DNA of 64,000 bases, taken from assembly GCA_014529385.2 (NCBI GenBank), contig CM043965.1:13906412-13970411 (forward strand), given 5' to 3'. The position numbers were made by a program, and so were the translations under genes. The first letter of the stretch is position 1. Each line of letters starts with the position of its first letter. The notes beneath the pieces were generated by a model. It was not told the origin of the DNA and did no database searches. It was given only the letters and a program-made list of their open reading frames with translations. This DNA comes from Adiantum capillus-veneris. Lineage: Eukaryota > Streptophyta > Polypodiopsida > Polypodiales > Pteridaceae. Of this stretch, positions 55,216 through 64,000 are shown one piece after another.

Positions 55216-55230
55216 TGGTGCCGCCACGGA
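55216..55230 (+). other. primer binding site of element G
   Basis: TGGTGCCGCCACGGA starts three bases after the LTR end. It resembles the TGGCGCCGxxGCCGGGG class of sites seen in Tat and Athila elements rather than the initiator-Met site used by A, B, E and F. The exact tRNA is not assigned. Confidence 0.65.
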
Positions 55231-55287
55231 GGACGGTTTGTGTATGTTTTGTGTAGGCTCAACCTTTAGCATAATCAAGTAGTTTGC

Positions 55288-55732
55288 ATGAATCACGAGA
55301 ATTTGTATGATCCCTTCATTCCGATTGCAAGGCAAAAGGTACACATAAATGTTAGTACTAAGTTGCAATTTCAACGAGTAATTCGTAGAGTTTTAGGTCC
55401 TCTTAGGTTGACCGAGATAGCTACTTCAGTAAATCCTTTTATTTTGCCTCTCATTAGGTACGACCTTAGTTTGGACGTTTATATTGTTTTAAGCATTAGG
55501 TCATGCATAGACAATGGATAATGGCCCAAGAATAAGGGTTTTTCCCTTTCATTTCACTCCACACATTAGAATAAACATTGCAATTAGTAGAAAAATCCAT
55601 TTTCAACAACGTATGGTGTTCATGTTTGGTGCCCAAAGAGTAGGAGAAATTCTCGCATCACCAAACCCTGTCATCCTGCCTCTTATTGATTATCATAGGT
55701 CATTTGATGTGAATATTTTTATTTTGTTGTAG
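55288..55732 (+). CDS. two tandemly duplicated leader ORFs (77 and 72 aa)
   Basis: The frames at 55288-55521 and 55514-55732 overlap by eight bases and encode related proteins. The first has HINVSTKLQFQRVIRR, LRLTEIATSVNPFILPLIRY and SLDVYIVL. The second has RINIAISRKIHFQQRM, QRVGEILASPNPVILPLIDY and SFDVNIFIL. The shared pattern is IN...FQ..., EI..S.NP.ILPLI.Y..S.DV.I. They lie between PBS and gag, where Tat relatives such as Ogre may have an extra ORF. I do not recognise a domain. They could also be remnants of one exon duplicated in tandem. Confidence 0.5.
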
Positions 55733-55836
55733 ATTAGATTGCAATTTAGAAAACATTATTGTGTAAATTTTTTTAAGAAAGAAAAACAAAAACGTGTTGT
55801 CACTTTGAAACCGATTCAATGTAGGCTCAACGCCAA

Positions 55837-57312
55837 ATGTCTGGATATCCTCTTTTCTTTGGAGAGCCTGGAGAGGATGCAGAATTATTTTTAGTGAATT
55901 TCAAGATGTCTTGCCGTATCAAGAGGATAGTAACTGATCAAGAACGTGTAGAAATGTTTGAGGTGGTCCTTAGGAAAGATGCTAGCACTTGGTTTGACTC
56001 TTTGCCTGAGGAAGTTAAGGGGAATTACATAGAAGTTTTGAATCGTTTCAATAAATACTTCTTTGATCCCCAAAACACTCAAAAACTATGGCAAGACATT
56101 GTTTCTCATAAGCAAAAAGACTTAGATGACTACTACTTGTACAAGCAAGAGTTTCCACGTCTTTGGGCTCTATGGATACGAAATGTTGCTAACCCTAGTG
56201 ATGGTGCAGAGTTCCTAAAGAAGGAGAGGTTCATAGCCGGACTCTTTCCTGACCTTAAGATAAAAGTTGAGGCCGGTGCACCTGCTACCTTTGAAGCAGA
56301 TGAAACTAGGGCTGCTGAGAAATATAGGAAACTCAAGTGCTTAAGGGGGGAGGTTCCAATAGAAGGTCTTAGACCCAAAGGTAAGTCACAAGCATCAACA
56401 TCTAGGGAACTTCCTGAGGTAATGGCGGAAGTGATTGAGAAGTTAAATGAATCTTTAAGCAGCTTGTCAATTCACCTTGCATAAGCTGTAGGTCCAAAGG
56501 GACAAGCAAAGAAGTCTGAAGAGCGAGATGCACAACCTAGGAGAGTCTTGCAATGTTGGAATTGCGGAGAGTCTGGACATGGGATGTATAATTGTCCTTG
56601 GCCCCGTGGGGAGCCAGGGAGACCTAACTTGAATTACCCAGTGATGAATGCAGGAGAAGGAACTAGTCAGCAACCACGGCTTCTACAAAGGTCAAATGGA
56701 GCAAGACCACCTCCACAAGGAGTGGAAGGAGTTCCACCTTTGCCAGACCCAAATGTGCATGCAGTAGAGGTGACAAACTCAAATGATGTTGACATGGAAG
56801 CAAATGGCATTAAGCGTGGCCGAGGAAAAGGTAAAGAGAAAGAAGGAGTCACATCACAAAGTGATCATGGACGAAAAAAGAAGGCAAAGGAGACCAAGAA
56901 AGCTAAGAGGACTCGACATCGTATCAATCTCCAAGACTTCCCTCTTGGACATGGTATGGCTCCATACAACTTGTTGGAAAACATGAGAGGTAAGGGTCCT
57001 GATATCACATGGCCTCAGTTTCTTGCATTATGCCCACAAGTTAGGAGGGCTTTAACAAAGGCAGTTAGCACTAAGAGAAAGGTAAAAGAGAGTGTGCCTT
57101 TTGTAAAAATTGCACATGCTGAAATGAATGAGGATATTACACCTGTGCTAGATTGTTACATCAAAGGAAGATTGGTTAGGAAAGGTCTAGTGGATGGGGG
57201 TGCACAAATTTGCATCATGACAGAGGGACTCATGCAAAAACTAGGCATGCACATCCATGAGACACCTGAATTAAAGTCAAGATGGCAAACAATAGAAAAG
57301 CTAGGTGTGTAG
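55837..57312 (+). pseudogene. element G gag and protease N-terminus, one in-frame stop
   Basis: The start MSGYPLFFGEPGEDAELFLV leads into the gag core: RVEMFEVVLRKDASTWFDSL, FNKYFFDPQNTQKLWQDI and FPRLWALW. TAA at 56482-56484 interrupts, but the same frame goes on with the knuckle CWNCGESGHGMYNCPWP (56554-56604). A long basic linker (RGRGKGKEKEG, RKKKAKETKKAKRTRHR) follows, then PDITWPQFLALCPQVRRAL and the protease active site KGLVDGGAQICIMTEGL. The D-G-G-A form replaces the usual D-S/T-G-A. Some related plant elements also have it. The frame ends at 57312 through a frameshift. Confidence 0.92.
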
Positions 57313-57638
57313 GCATTTGTAAAAATGTTTTTGTAGAGGCCTTTGGCATTAAGAAGGCGGTGGATTTTTATGTTATGTCTACCAAAGGAAATGGTTACCC
57401 ATTTATCCTAGGGAGACCATGGCTAATGAAAATGCGAGCTTTGCAGGATTGGGAGAGTGGAAAGCTAATTTGCAGGAATGAAAATCATAAGAAGGTTGTC
57501 TTTGACATGAAGGAGCAACGCCAAGAGGAGCTCCATGAAGAATCATCTTAAAGTGAGACGGAGGAAGGCTGGACCGATAGCACTTCAAAAGGAGAAAGTA
57601 GCGGCAGCATTACTGAAGAGGAGTCTTCCATCGAAGTC
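57282..57638 (+). pseudogene. element G protease C-terminus and linker, one in-frame stop
   Basis: The frame overlaps the end of the previous one by 31 bases. It gives FGIKKAVDFYVMSTKGNGYP and FILGRPWLMKM, the ILG(R)xWL block that closes gypsy proteases. TAA at 57549-57551 interrupts. The same frame continues through a Ser/Glu-rich linker (STSKGESSGSITEEESSIEV) into RT at 57639. Confidence 0.88.
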
Positions 57639-59249
57639 ATGGGGGTAAGGTTTAAGCCAAACAACCAAGAGACCTCTTGCCCAGGTTTGGAAGAGGTAGG
57701 TTCCCAAGAAAACCAAAAAGTGGAAGATGAAAGAATGCTAGAAGGTATGTTATCTACAATACTTACAAAGGATGAAAGAGAGGAGCTCAAAGGTGTGTTA
57801 AGGAAATTTCCTAGGATTTTTGCTAAAGACTACACCAATGTGCGTGGAGTAGATGCTGTTCAACACAAAATTGAGTTGAAGCCAGAGGCCACACCTAAGG
57901 CTCAAAAGCTACGAAGGCTAGGAGTCATCAAGGAGCAGGCTTTACTCAAGGAGGTAAGAAAGCTTCTAGCAGCAGGTTTCATTTATCCAGTGGAGAATTC
58001 AGAGTGGGTCTCTCCCGTTGTTGTCACTCCTAAGAAAAATGGCAAGTGGAGGGTGTGTGTGGATTACCGTCCACTCAATGAGGCAACAAAAAGAGATCAC
58101 TTTCTCCTCCCATTTCAAGATGAGATACTAAATGAGGTAGCTGGTCATGAGAAGTACACTGTGTGTGATGGCTACTCGGGTTACTTTCAAATAGGTATCA
58201 CATTGGAAGATCAGTTAAAAACAACCTTCATCACTCGTTGGGGTTGTTATGCTTTTAGAGTCATGCCATTTGGTCTGACAAATGCTCCTGCAACATTCCA
58301 ACGTTTCATGAACATGGTGTTTCAAGCATTCTTTGGAAAGTCAATTAGGGTGTTCATTGATGATTTCTGCATTTATAGCTCAAAATCATTGCATCTACAA
58401 AGGGTAAAAGAAGGTTTAAAGAAGCTCTATGACATGGGAGGTCAGCTCAACCCGGACAAATGTCACATAGGTGAGGATGAAGTGATTTTGCTTGGTCACA
58501 AGGTTTCCTATAAAGGCATTGAGGTGGATCCTTCAAAGACAAAGGCTCTTATTGAGCTCCCATCACTCAAGAATCTCAAAGAGGTCATCTCATTCATTCA
58601 AAAGGTGAAGTATATGTCACGCTTTATTCACTTAGCTTCGGAGTTGCTTCATCCTTTGCAAAAGTTGACACAACAAGTAGAATTTGCATGGTCCGATGAG
58701 CTTGAAGAGTACTTTTGTAACATTAAAGTCATCCTGTCAGAACTACCAACACTCATGCCTCCTTGTTGGGAGTACACATTCTTTGTTAGCTCTAGTGTTG
58801 GGAAAGAAACAATTGGAGCGGTTTTGCTACAACAAGATCTCCATAGTACCCGGATGCGACCCATCTACTTTGCTAGTAGGGTCATGAATGCTTTGGAGAG
58901 AGTCTACACGGAGGCAGAACTCATGATGCTTTCTCTCATGTTTGCGGTGAGAAAGTTTAGATCCTACTTGCTACCAAAACCTTTTGTAATTCTCATTGCA
59001 AAAAATTTGTTTCCTTGGGTGTCATCTCAAATGAATCTTAGCACTAGGATCTCAAAAAGGATTATGGAATTGCAAGAGTTCCAATACTCTTTCAAGGTAG
59101 AAGATAGTGTGCGTGCACAATTGGCAGGGATCCTTACTTATAGGGTACATGAGAAGGAGATTAAGGTGCCTGAAATAAAGACCCTACCATTGCCACCACC
59201 GAAAAATATTCCTAATGCTTTTACCTTGTTCTTTGATGGAGCTTTTTGA
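57639..59249 (+). pseudogene. element G reverse transcriptase and RNase H
   Basis: This is the longest intact frame in the window (536 aa). RT: VRKLLAAGFIYPVENSEWVS, WRVCVDYRPLNEATKRDHF, FQIGITLEDQLKTTF, PFGLTNAPATFQRFMN and the catalytic box VFIDDFCIYS (FIDD near 58354-58365). Connection: LLGHKVSYKGIEVDPSKTKA and YMSRFIHLASELLHPLQ. RNase H: FFVSSSVGKETIGAVLLQQ and FASRVMNALERVYTEAE, where the first catalytic Asp is replaced by Ser (SSS instead of xDA), so the first RNase H looks dead. The frame ends with LFFDGAF and TGA (59247-59249). Confidence 0.93.
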
Positions 59250-59690
59250 CGAGTCACAGGAAAAGCAGGGGGAGGGCTAGTATTGCTGAACCCAAGTGGG
59301 GAGGTGGTCATGCAAGAGAATGTCAATCTACCAGGTTCAACTAGCAACAATGAAGCAGAATATGACACACTACTTCATGGTTTAAAGATATGCATTGGCC
59401 AAGGTATACAACGTCTCATGGTAAAAGGGGATGCACTTCTCATCGTGAAGCAAATTTTAGGCATTTGGGCATGCAAGAATGAAAGCCTAAGGACAAAAGT
59501 TAATGCCATTCGTAGATTGTTTAATCAATTTGAAGAAGTGCAACTATATCATATTCCTAGGAAACAGTATGAAGATGCCGATTTACTTGCACAACAAGCA
59601 GTTACATGTGTTGAGAAAGAAGTGCAGGTCATCATGGTGGCAGCAACTGCCAAGCAACCGAGATACCAGGGATTGGAGTCATTGACTCCC
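59250..59690 (+). pseudogene. element G second RNase H (RVT_3 type)
   Basis: The domain starts at LFFDGAF before the TGA at 59247-59249 and goes on in the same frame. It reads KAGGGLVLLNPSGEVV, then STSNNEAEYDTLLHGLKI (catalytic Glu) and LMVKGDALLIVKQILGIW (catalytic Asp) and PRKQYEDADLLAQQA (final Asp). This is the plant-type or archaeal-type RNase H carried by Tat elements between RNase H and integrase. All four acidic positions are present, unlike in the first RNase H. Only the TGA breaks it. Confidence 0.88.
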
Positions 59691-61124
59691 ATTATTAGCT
59701 ACATTTTGGAGGGTGAGTTTCCACAAGACTTCACAAAGGCTCAGAAGAGGAGACTCATGAAAAAGGCAAGCGCGTATCTCTTCCTAGAAGGATCCCTCTA
59801 TCAAAGAGGGAAGGATCAAGTGTGCAGAAGAGTACCAACTATCAAGGAGATTCCAGCCATTCTAAAAGGTTTGCATGAAGAGGCATATGGTGGTCATTTT
59901 GCCCAAGAGTTAACTGTGAAGAAGATTTTGCTTGCGGGGTATGTTTGGCCAAGTCTGCATGTGGATGTCCAACATTGGTGTAAAAGCTGTCACAACTGTC
60001 AGATTAATGGAAACAAGCGTCTGTTACATGGTCCACGTCAGTTAGTCCTTGCAAATGGTCCATTTGAAAAATGGGGCATTGATGCTATGGGTCCATTGCC
60101 TAGGACTAAAAATGGGAAATCGTATATCTTGGTGGCCATAGACTACATGACGAGATGGGTAGAAGCACAAAGTGTGGCAAAGGTAAATGAGAGGACATTG
60201 AGAAAATTTGTCTACACTCACATTTGTTGTAGATTTGGCACACCTTTGGAGATTGTTTCTGATAATGGTCCAGGGTTTAGAAAGGGCTTGCTCACAAAGG
60301 TCTGTGAAGAACTTCACATTCTACATCGTCATAGTACACCCTACTATCCCCAATCCAATGGTCTGGTAGAAAAAGCCAATGGTGTCATTGCAGGCATCAT
60401 TAGAAAGATGGTGAGAAACAAGACAAAGTTGTGGGATGACTTCTTGGATGGTGCCTTGTGGGCGTATCGAACTATATATAGGGAAGCCACGAAGTTTACA
60501 CCATTTCACTTGGTCTATGGTCAAGAGGCTTTACAACCAATTGAGCTCAACATCCCAACAATACGACTTCATGGCAAAGCAGCACAAGATGATCAAGAAG
60601 CATGGATGGATCGACTTCTTACCTTAGCTGAGCTTGAATGGAAAAGAGAAGCAGCATACGAGTGCTACAAGAGGAAAGCTACGCAGGCGAAGGAGAAGCT
60701 TGACAAGAAACTAAAGGAAAAAGGCGTCAATGAAGGAGATCTTGTGCTAAGGTATGACAATCGACTCGACAATCGTTTTGATGCCAAATTTGAAAATAGA
60801 TGGCAAGGCCATACATAGTTAAGAAGGCTTTCAATTCAAGTTACTATCAACTTATGGACTTGAATGGGAAAGAGCACTCCAGGAAGGTAAACGGGTATCG
60901 CTTGAAGCCTTATTTGAGTCGCCTTCTACCAAAGAATCTACCAAAGATCTGTCAAAGGACAGCTGTCTCATGTAAGTATTGTTACATGAAGCATGAGTGT
61001 AACTTAAACCAAAATGCCGAGGGGCCAAACAATGAAGATCTTGTCAAGGACTCTGAGGCACTCTCTTTGGAAAAGATGCTCTATGATGGTACACGAATAT
61101 ACCATCATCCTGGGAGAGGGCTAA
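59691..61124 (+). pseudogene. element G integrase and 3' region
   Basis: The frame runs open to 60818. Zinc domain: GLHEEAYGGHFAQELTVKKI and CKSCHNCQI. Core: FEKWGIDAMGPLPRTKNGKS (first Asp), PLEIVSDNGPGFRKGL (second Asp), YYPQSNGLVEKANGVIAGI (Glu). Then YRTIYREATKFTPFHLVYGQ and the C-terminal GDLVLRYDNRL. A frameshift near 60800 separates the last block (ARPYIVKKAFNSSYYQLMDL, NGYRLKPY). No chromodomain is seen, which fits Tat rather than chromoviruses. The stretch ends at a GGGAGAGGG polypurine tract (61111-61120). Confidence 0.92.
61111..61124 (+). other. polypurine tract of element G
   Basis: TGGGAGAGGGCTAA precedes the 3' LTR start directly. Confidence 0.75.
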
Positions 61125-63727
61125 TGATAGCCGTTTCTCGGCTCTCCGTAATTGCCATAGTGAGTTAACCCACCCTACCAAAATCATCCAAACACTGTGG
61201 CTATCCCTACCATTTCACTGTATATAGGTGTGTGTCAGTTAGGGGACTTTTCCCATATCTTCTTAAAAACCCTTAGCTAGCTAGTCACTGGGTTAGTTGA
61301 GCCAAAAAAATATAAAAATATAAAAAATATAAGTATATTATGGCCCATTTGTGTATAAATATTTCATTGTATATAGGGCCTAAATAAAATGATTTTTCAT
61401 AATTATTTTGGTATTTATTTAAATATTTCTACCTATGGTGTGTTATTTATGCTATGTACATTGACTCACCATTACCATATTTTTTCTTACCATTTTGCAT
61501 ACTCTTTATTCCATATAAAAATAATTTCATGCAAGCTTCTCTTATTTTTGGTGTAACTCCATCCCAACAAAAATCCAAAAAAACTAGTTTTATTTATGTG
61601 TATATTTTTTCACTATTGTGATTTTTCTTTCCTACATCTATTCTCTTTTACTCTCATAAATTAGAACACCAAAAATATTCATCTTTTTATGGTGGACTTA
61701 TAATGAGAGAGATTTATTTTGACCCCTTTATATTTTTTTCCACCTATATTATTTATATTTGACATGTACATATTTTTTTAGACCCCTCAATATTTGATTT
61801 TCTTAGTTATACTATTCACTTATATCATGATCTCAACAATATCTTCAATTATAGACCTACCAAATAAGGTCAAGGGTATGTGGAATGTATGCATGCACCA
61901 TGGGGAGCTCATTCTTGGAGGTATTCAAAAGAATCATCCAAAGAAGGACCTCACAAGGACCTTGTGCAGTGGAAAAAACAATCGGTTTTGCTGAATTTTT
62001 AAAGATCACATGCTCCCCTAATTTGAAAAGGTGATACAAACAAAATTTGTAGCTAGTGAGCTGAACTTTTACCTCAAATTTTTTCATATTTTTTTGAGCT
62101 ACGAGCTGTGAGCTATGATTTTATTGGTGGACCCCAGTTTGCCCATGCTATGCAGCCACACTCCCTCTTCCACTTTATCATTTTCCTCTTTCACACACAC
62201 TCCTCCCTCTCCTTCCCACTCCCAAACCTGCAACTCCCATGTCCTAATTCACCCTCTTCACCATTGCCACTTCTCTCACACCTCCATAGCCTTCATCCTC
62301 CATTTCTACACCCTAGGTGTCCCCCTTTCTTTCTACATATATGTCCATATTACCATACTCTCTTCAGCTTTGTAAAGAACTTCAAAAAATCAGCAAAAAT
62401 CCAAGGATAACCTCTGCCAATGAAGGCTTTTATCATGAATTTTCCAAGGTTTGAAGATAACATAGCTTCATCAACACGCGCTACTTAGCCATGCTGACCG
62501 CTTCTTCTTCCGGTTCTGTAAAGAGGTAAATATCAACTTCTCCAAAGCTTCAACCTCTCTTTACAAGCTCATTCCTTGTCTAACTTTTCTCATCATATAT
62601 CTCACCATTTGGTGAATGATTTTGTAAATATTTTTTAGTGATAATTACTAACTACTAACCACTAACCTTATTGTAAAATGCACCCTCTACTAGAGTAGGC
62701 CCTCCCAAATTATTCACCCAATCCCTCTCTCCTTTCATCCTCAATAGTTCTCTTCCCTTGAGCCCACATCCATGTGACTCGAAGGACAAGAGAGACCCAC
62801 TCTCATAACAAAAAATAAAAATATGTATAATCTTTTATTCCTTCAAATAAACTTGATTAAGCCTAATCCTAATCGGTGCTTCTAAAACCTATAAATAGAG
62901 CCCTTCTCTCCCTTGTAAATCATCACATGATCACACTACACCACACCATTCTCAACACATAAGACACCACTCTTCAAGCCTAGTTGTGTACAGTGTGTGC
63001 ATTGTGAGTGCTCTATTCCATCACTACACATAGGTGCATGGAGAAGCTTGAAGTTAGTTATGCCATCTAGAGGAGTGGAGTGATACGATACTCTTCACCA
63101 CATTTGTAGCCTACTCTTGTCCATAAATAAGATTCATAGTTTTGAGTGCAATTGTATGCTAAAACTACGACTCTTCTCTCTAAATTGACTTGATAAGTTG
63201 GCTCATGAGGTGGTTGAAGGTATATTGTCCTTGAAGTTTGTTGTGCCATTTCATGCTTGGTGGTTTGAGGGCTTGTTGAATTGTTTGCCTAAAAGGTAAA
63301 TTGTAAGAGGGTGCTCGGTGAGAGGGCTCCCGTGACCCTAAGACAATTTGTGTATTGGCAACAAGGTCAAGTTTTGTGTTGTCTCTCTATTTCTCATCAA
63401 GCTTTGTGTGCATCTAGTCTTTAAGGCTAAGACTGAGTTGCTCAAGTTGATTTGTGCTCTTTATCTCTCTCTGGCATGGTGAATGTTTGTGTTTGGTGTG
63501 TGTGGCTATCTTGCATTCCCCTCTCTTTGTGTGTTTGAGTACAAGGAGATATCACGTGCGTCCTAGTTCGCATCTACAACTAGGTGGTGCCCCTTTTCTT
63601 GTTTGGTTTCTGGCTGTGGGTTGTTGTTGTCTCGGATTTTGCTTGCCCCAGCCCCGATTGAGCAGCACGGGAGCCTCGAAGGGTGTTTAGAGGCCGCTCT
63701 TCTTGTTGCCCGCCCTGGACTGCCTCA
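61125..63727 (+). repeat. 3' LTR of element G (2603 bp)
   Basis: It pairs with 52612-55212. TATA box at 62890-62897. It ends GCCTCA and is followed by the target copy ATAT. Confidence 0.95.
62890..62897 (+). promoter_or_regulatory. TATA box of the element G 3' LTR
   Basis: TATAAATA, at the same LTR offset as in the 5' copy. From here transcripts could read rightwards, antisense to the CENH3-like sequence at 63728-64000. Confidence 0.6.
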
Positions 63728-64000
63728 ATATGCATCTTGGAAAAGCTCAACTAGAAAGTCTTCAGCAACCTATAGGCACCTCTTGTCCATCTCATATCAA
63801 TCTTAAACTGCTTTGCCATTTGCCTAGAGATCCTTTGAAAAGGAATCTTGGAATTGCAATTGTTAGAGTCTTCTGTGCTCTCCTTATCTCCCTCAAGCAT
63901 CTCACCTTCGGAGAGAATCTTCTTTTCTTTACAGGTGGGACTTTCATACCAACTTCCTTTTTGGTTGGTTGCTTGGAGGATGCAACCTCCCTTATCTCCC
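63728..64000 (-). pseudogene. CENH3-like histone H3 sequence, N-terminal and central part
   Basis: From the right edge, one minus-strand frame reads EVASSKQPTKKEVGMKVPPV, KKRRFSPKV and LREIRRAQKT, corresponding to the H3 tail end, [24 protein letters not shown]. A one-base shift leads to KIPFQRISRQMAKQFKIDMR and WT (RWT at 63792-63784), matching KLPFQRLVREIAQDFK and the RWT that CENH3 has where H3 has RFQ. A ~14-base deletion follows, then AEDFLVELFQDAY (63766-63728), where CENH3 has AED(F/Y)LVxLFED. It continues at 52607 beyond element G. No intron is visible in the stretch, so it may be a processed copy. The N-terminus is outside the window. Confidence 0.75.

Larger units (their letters stand above)
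52612..63727 (+). mobile_element. element G: Tat-type Ty3/gypsy retrotransposon, 11.1 kb
   Basis: Two 2.6-kb LTRs (TGATAGCC...GCCTCA) enclose a PBS, two small duplicated leader ORFs, gag with a CCHC knuckle, protease, RT, RNase H, a second RNase H of the RVT_3 type, and integrase. The second RNase H between RNase H and integrase is the hallmark of the Tat lineage (Ogre/Retand relatives). ATAT at 52608-52611 and 63728-63731 is the target duplication. Three in-frame stops and two frameshifts inactivate the polyprotein. Confidence 0.93.

Noticed and set aside
1-64000. CRISPR arrays, bacterial promoters, tRNA or rRNA genes
   Set aside because: No regularly spaced repeat-spacer array or cloverleaf-like A/B box pair was noticed. 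The only tRNA-like signals are primer binding sites of LTR elements.

Overview
The window is repeat-dense nuclear DNA from a land plant with a large genome. The evidence is Ty3/gypsy chromoviruses with a chromodomain, a Tat-type gypsy element with a second RNase H, a Ty1/copia element primed by initiator tRNA-Met, L1-like LINEs with a C-terminal zinc knuckle, plant telo-box motifs (AAACCCTA) and candidate spliced exons. No bacterial feature is present. The style of some LINE reverse transcriptases (FVDFRKAFDTVPR, VKQGCPLSPTLF) recalls fern, lycophyte or bryophyte elements, so a fern is my best guess, but the sequence does not prove this.

Layout, left to right. 1-2949: 5' part of a Ty1/copia element, minus strand. 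2950-6631: L1-like LINE, plus strand, cut by the copia element. 6640-15275: second LINE, plus strand, interrupted at 9906/13860 by a gag-only LTR element (9907-13859, element F). 15540-18195: third LINE, minus strand. 18985-32165: a chromovirus (element B, minus, CTTCC target duplication) with a younger relative (element A, 23449-30174, minus) inserted inside its gag gene. 32171-35603: tandem copies, a ~450-bp inverted repeat and a LINE endonuclease fragment. 35604-39570: non-autonomous LTR element E (minus) with telo-box-rich LTRs and a LINE fragment inside one LTR. 40165-41484: two partial F-type LTRs. 41485-43143: 3' half of a fourth LINE. 43252-52600: the least repetitive part, with candidate exon remnants on the minus strand, tandem duplications and microsatellites. 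52612-63727: an 11.1-kb Tat-type Ty3/gypsy element (element G, plus) with 2.6-kb LTRs, the best preserved element here. Its flanks, 63728-64000 and 52611-52530 on the minus strand, encode two halves of one histone H3-fold protein that looks like centromeric H3 (CENH3). Removing G and one 4-bp target copy brings the two halves back into frame.

Together the window records layered insertions: copia into LINE, F into LINE, LINE into an LTR of E, A into B, B and E into one copy each of tandem duplications, and G into a CENH3-like sequence. Almost every coding region is broken by stops or frameshifts. I see no confidently intact host gene, tRNA, rRNA or CRISPR array. The points most worth follow-up are the CENH3-like sequence split by G, the duplicated leader ORFs in G, a 40-bp module shared by the LTRs of otherwise different families, and telo-box arrays in two unrelated LTR types.
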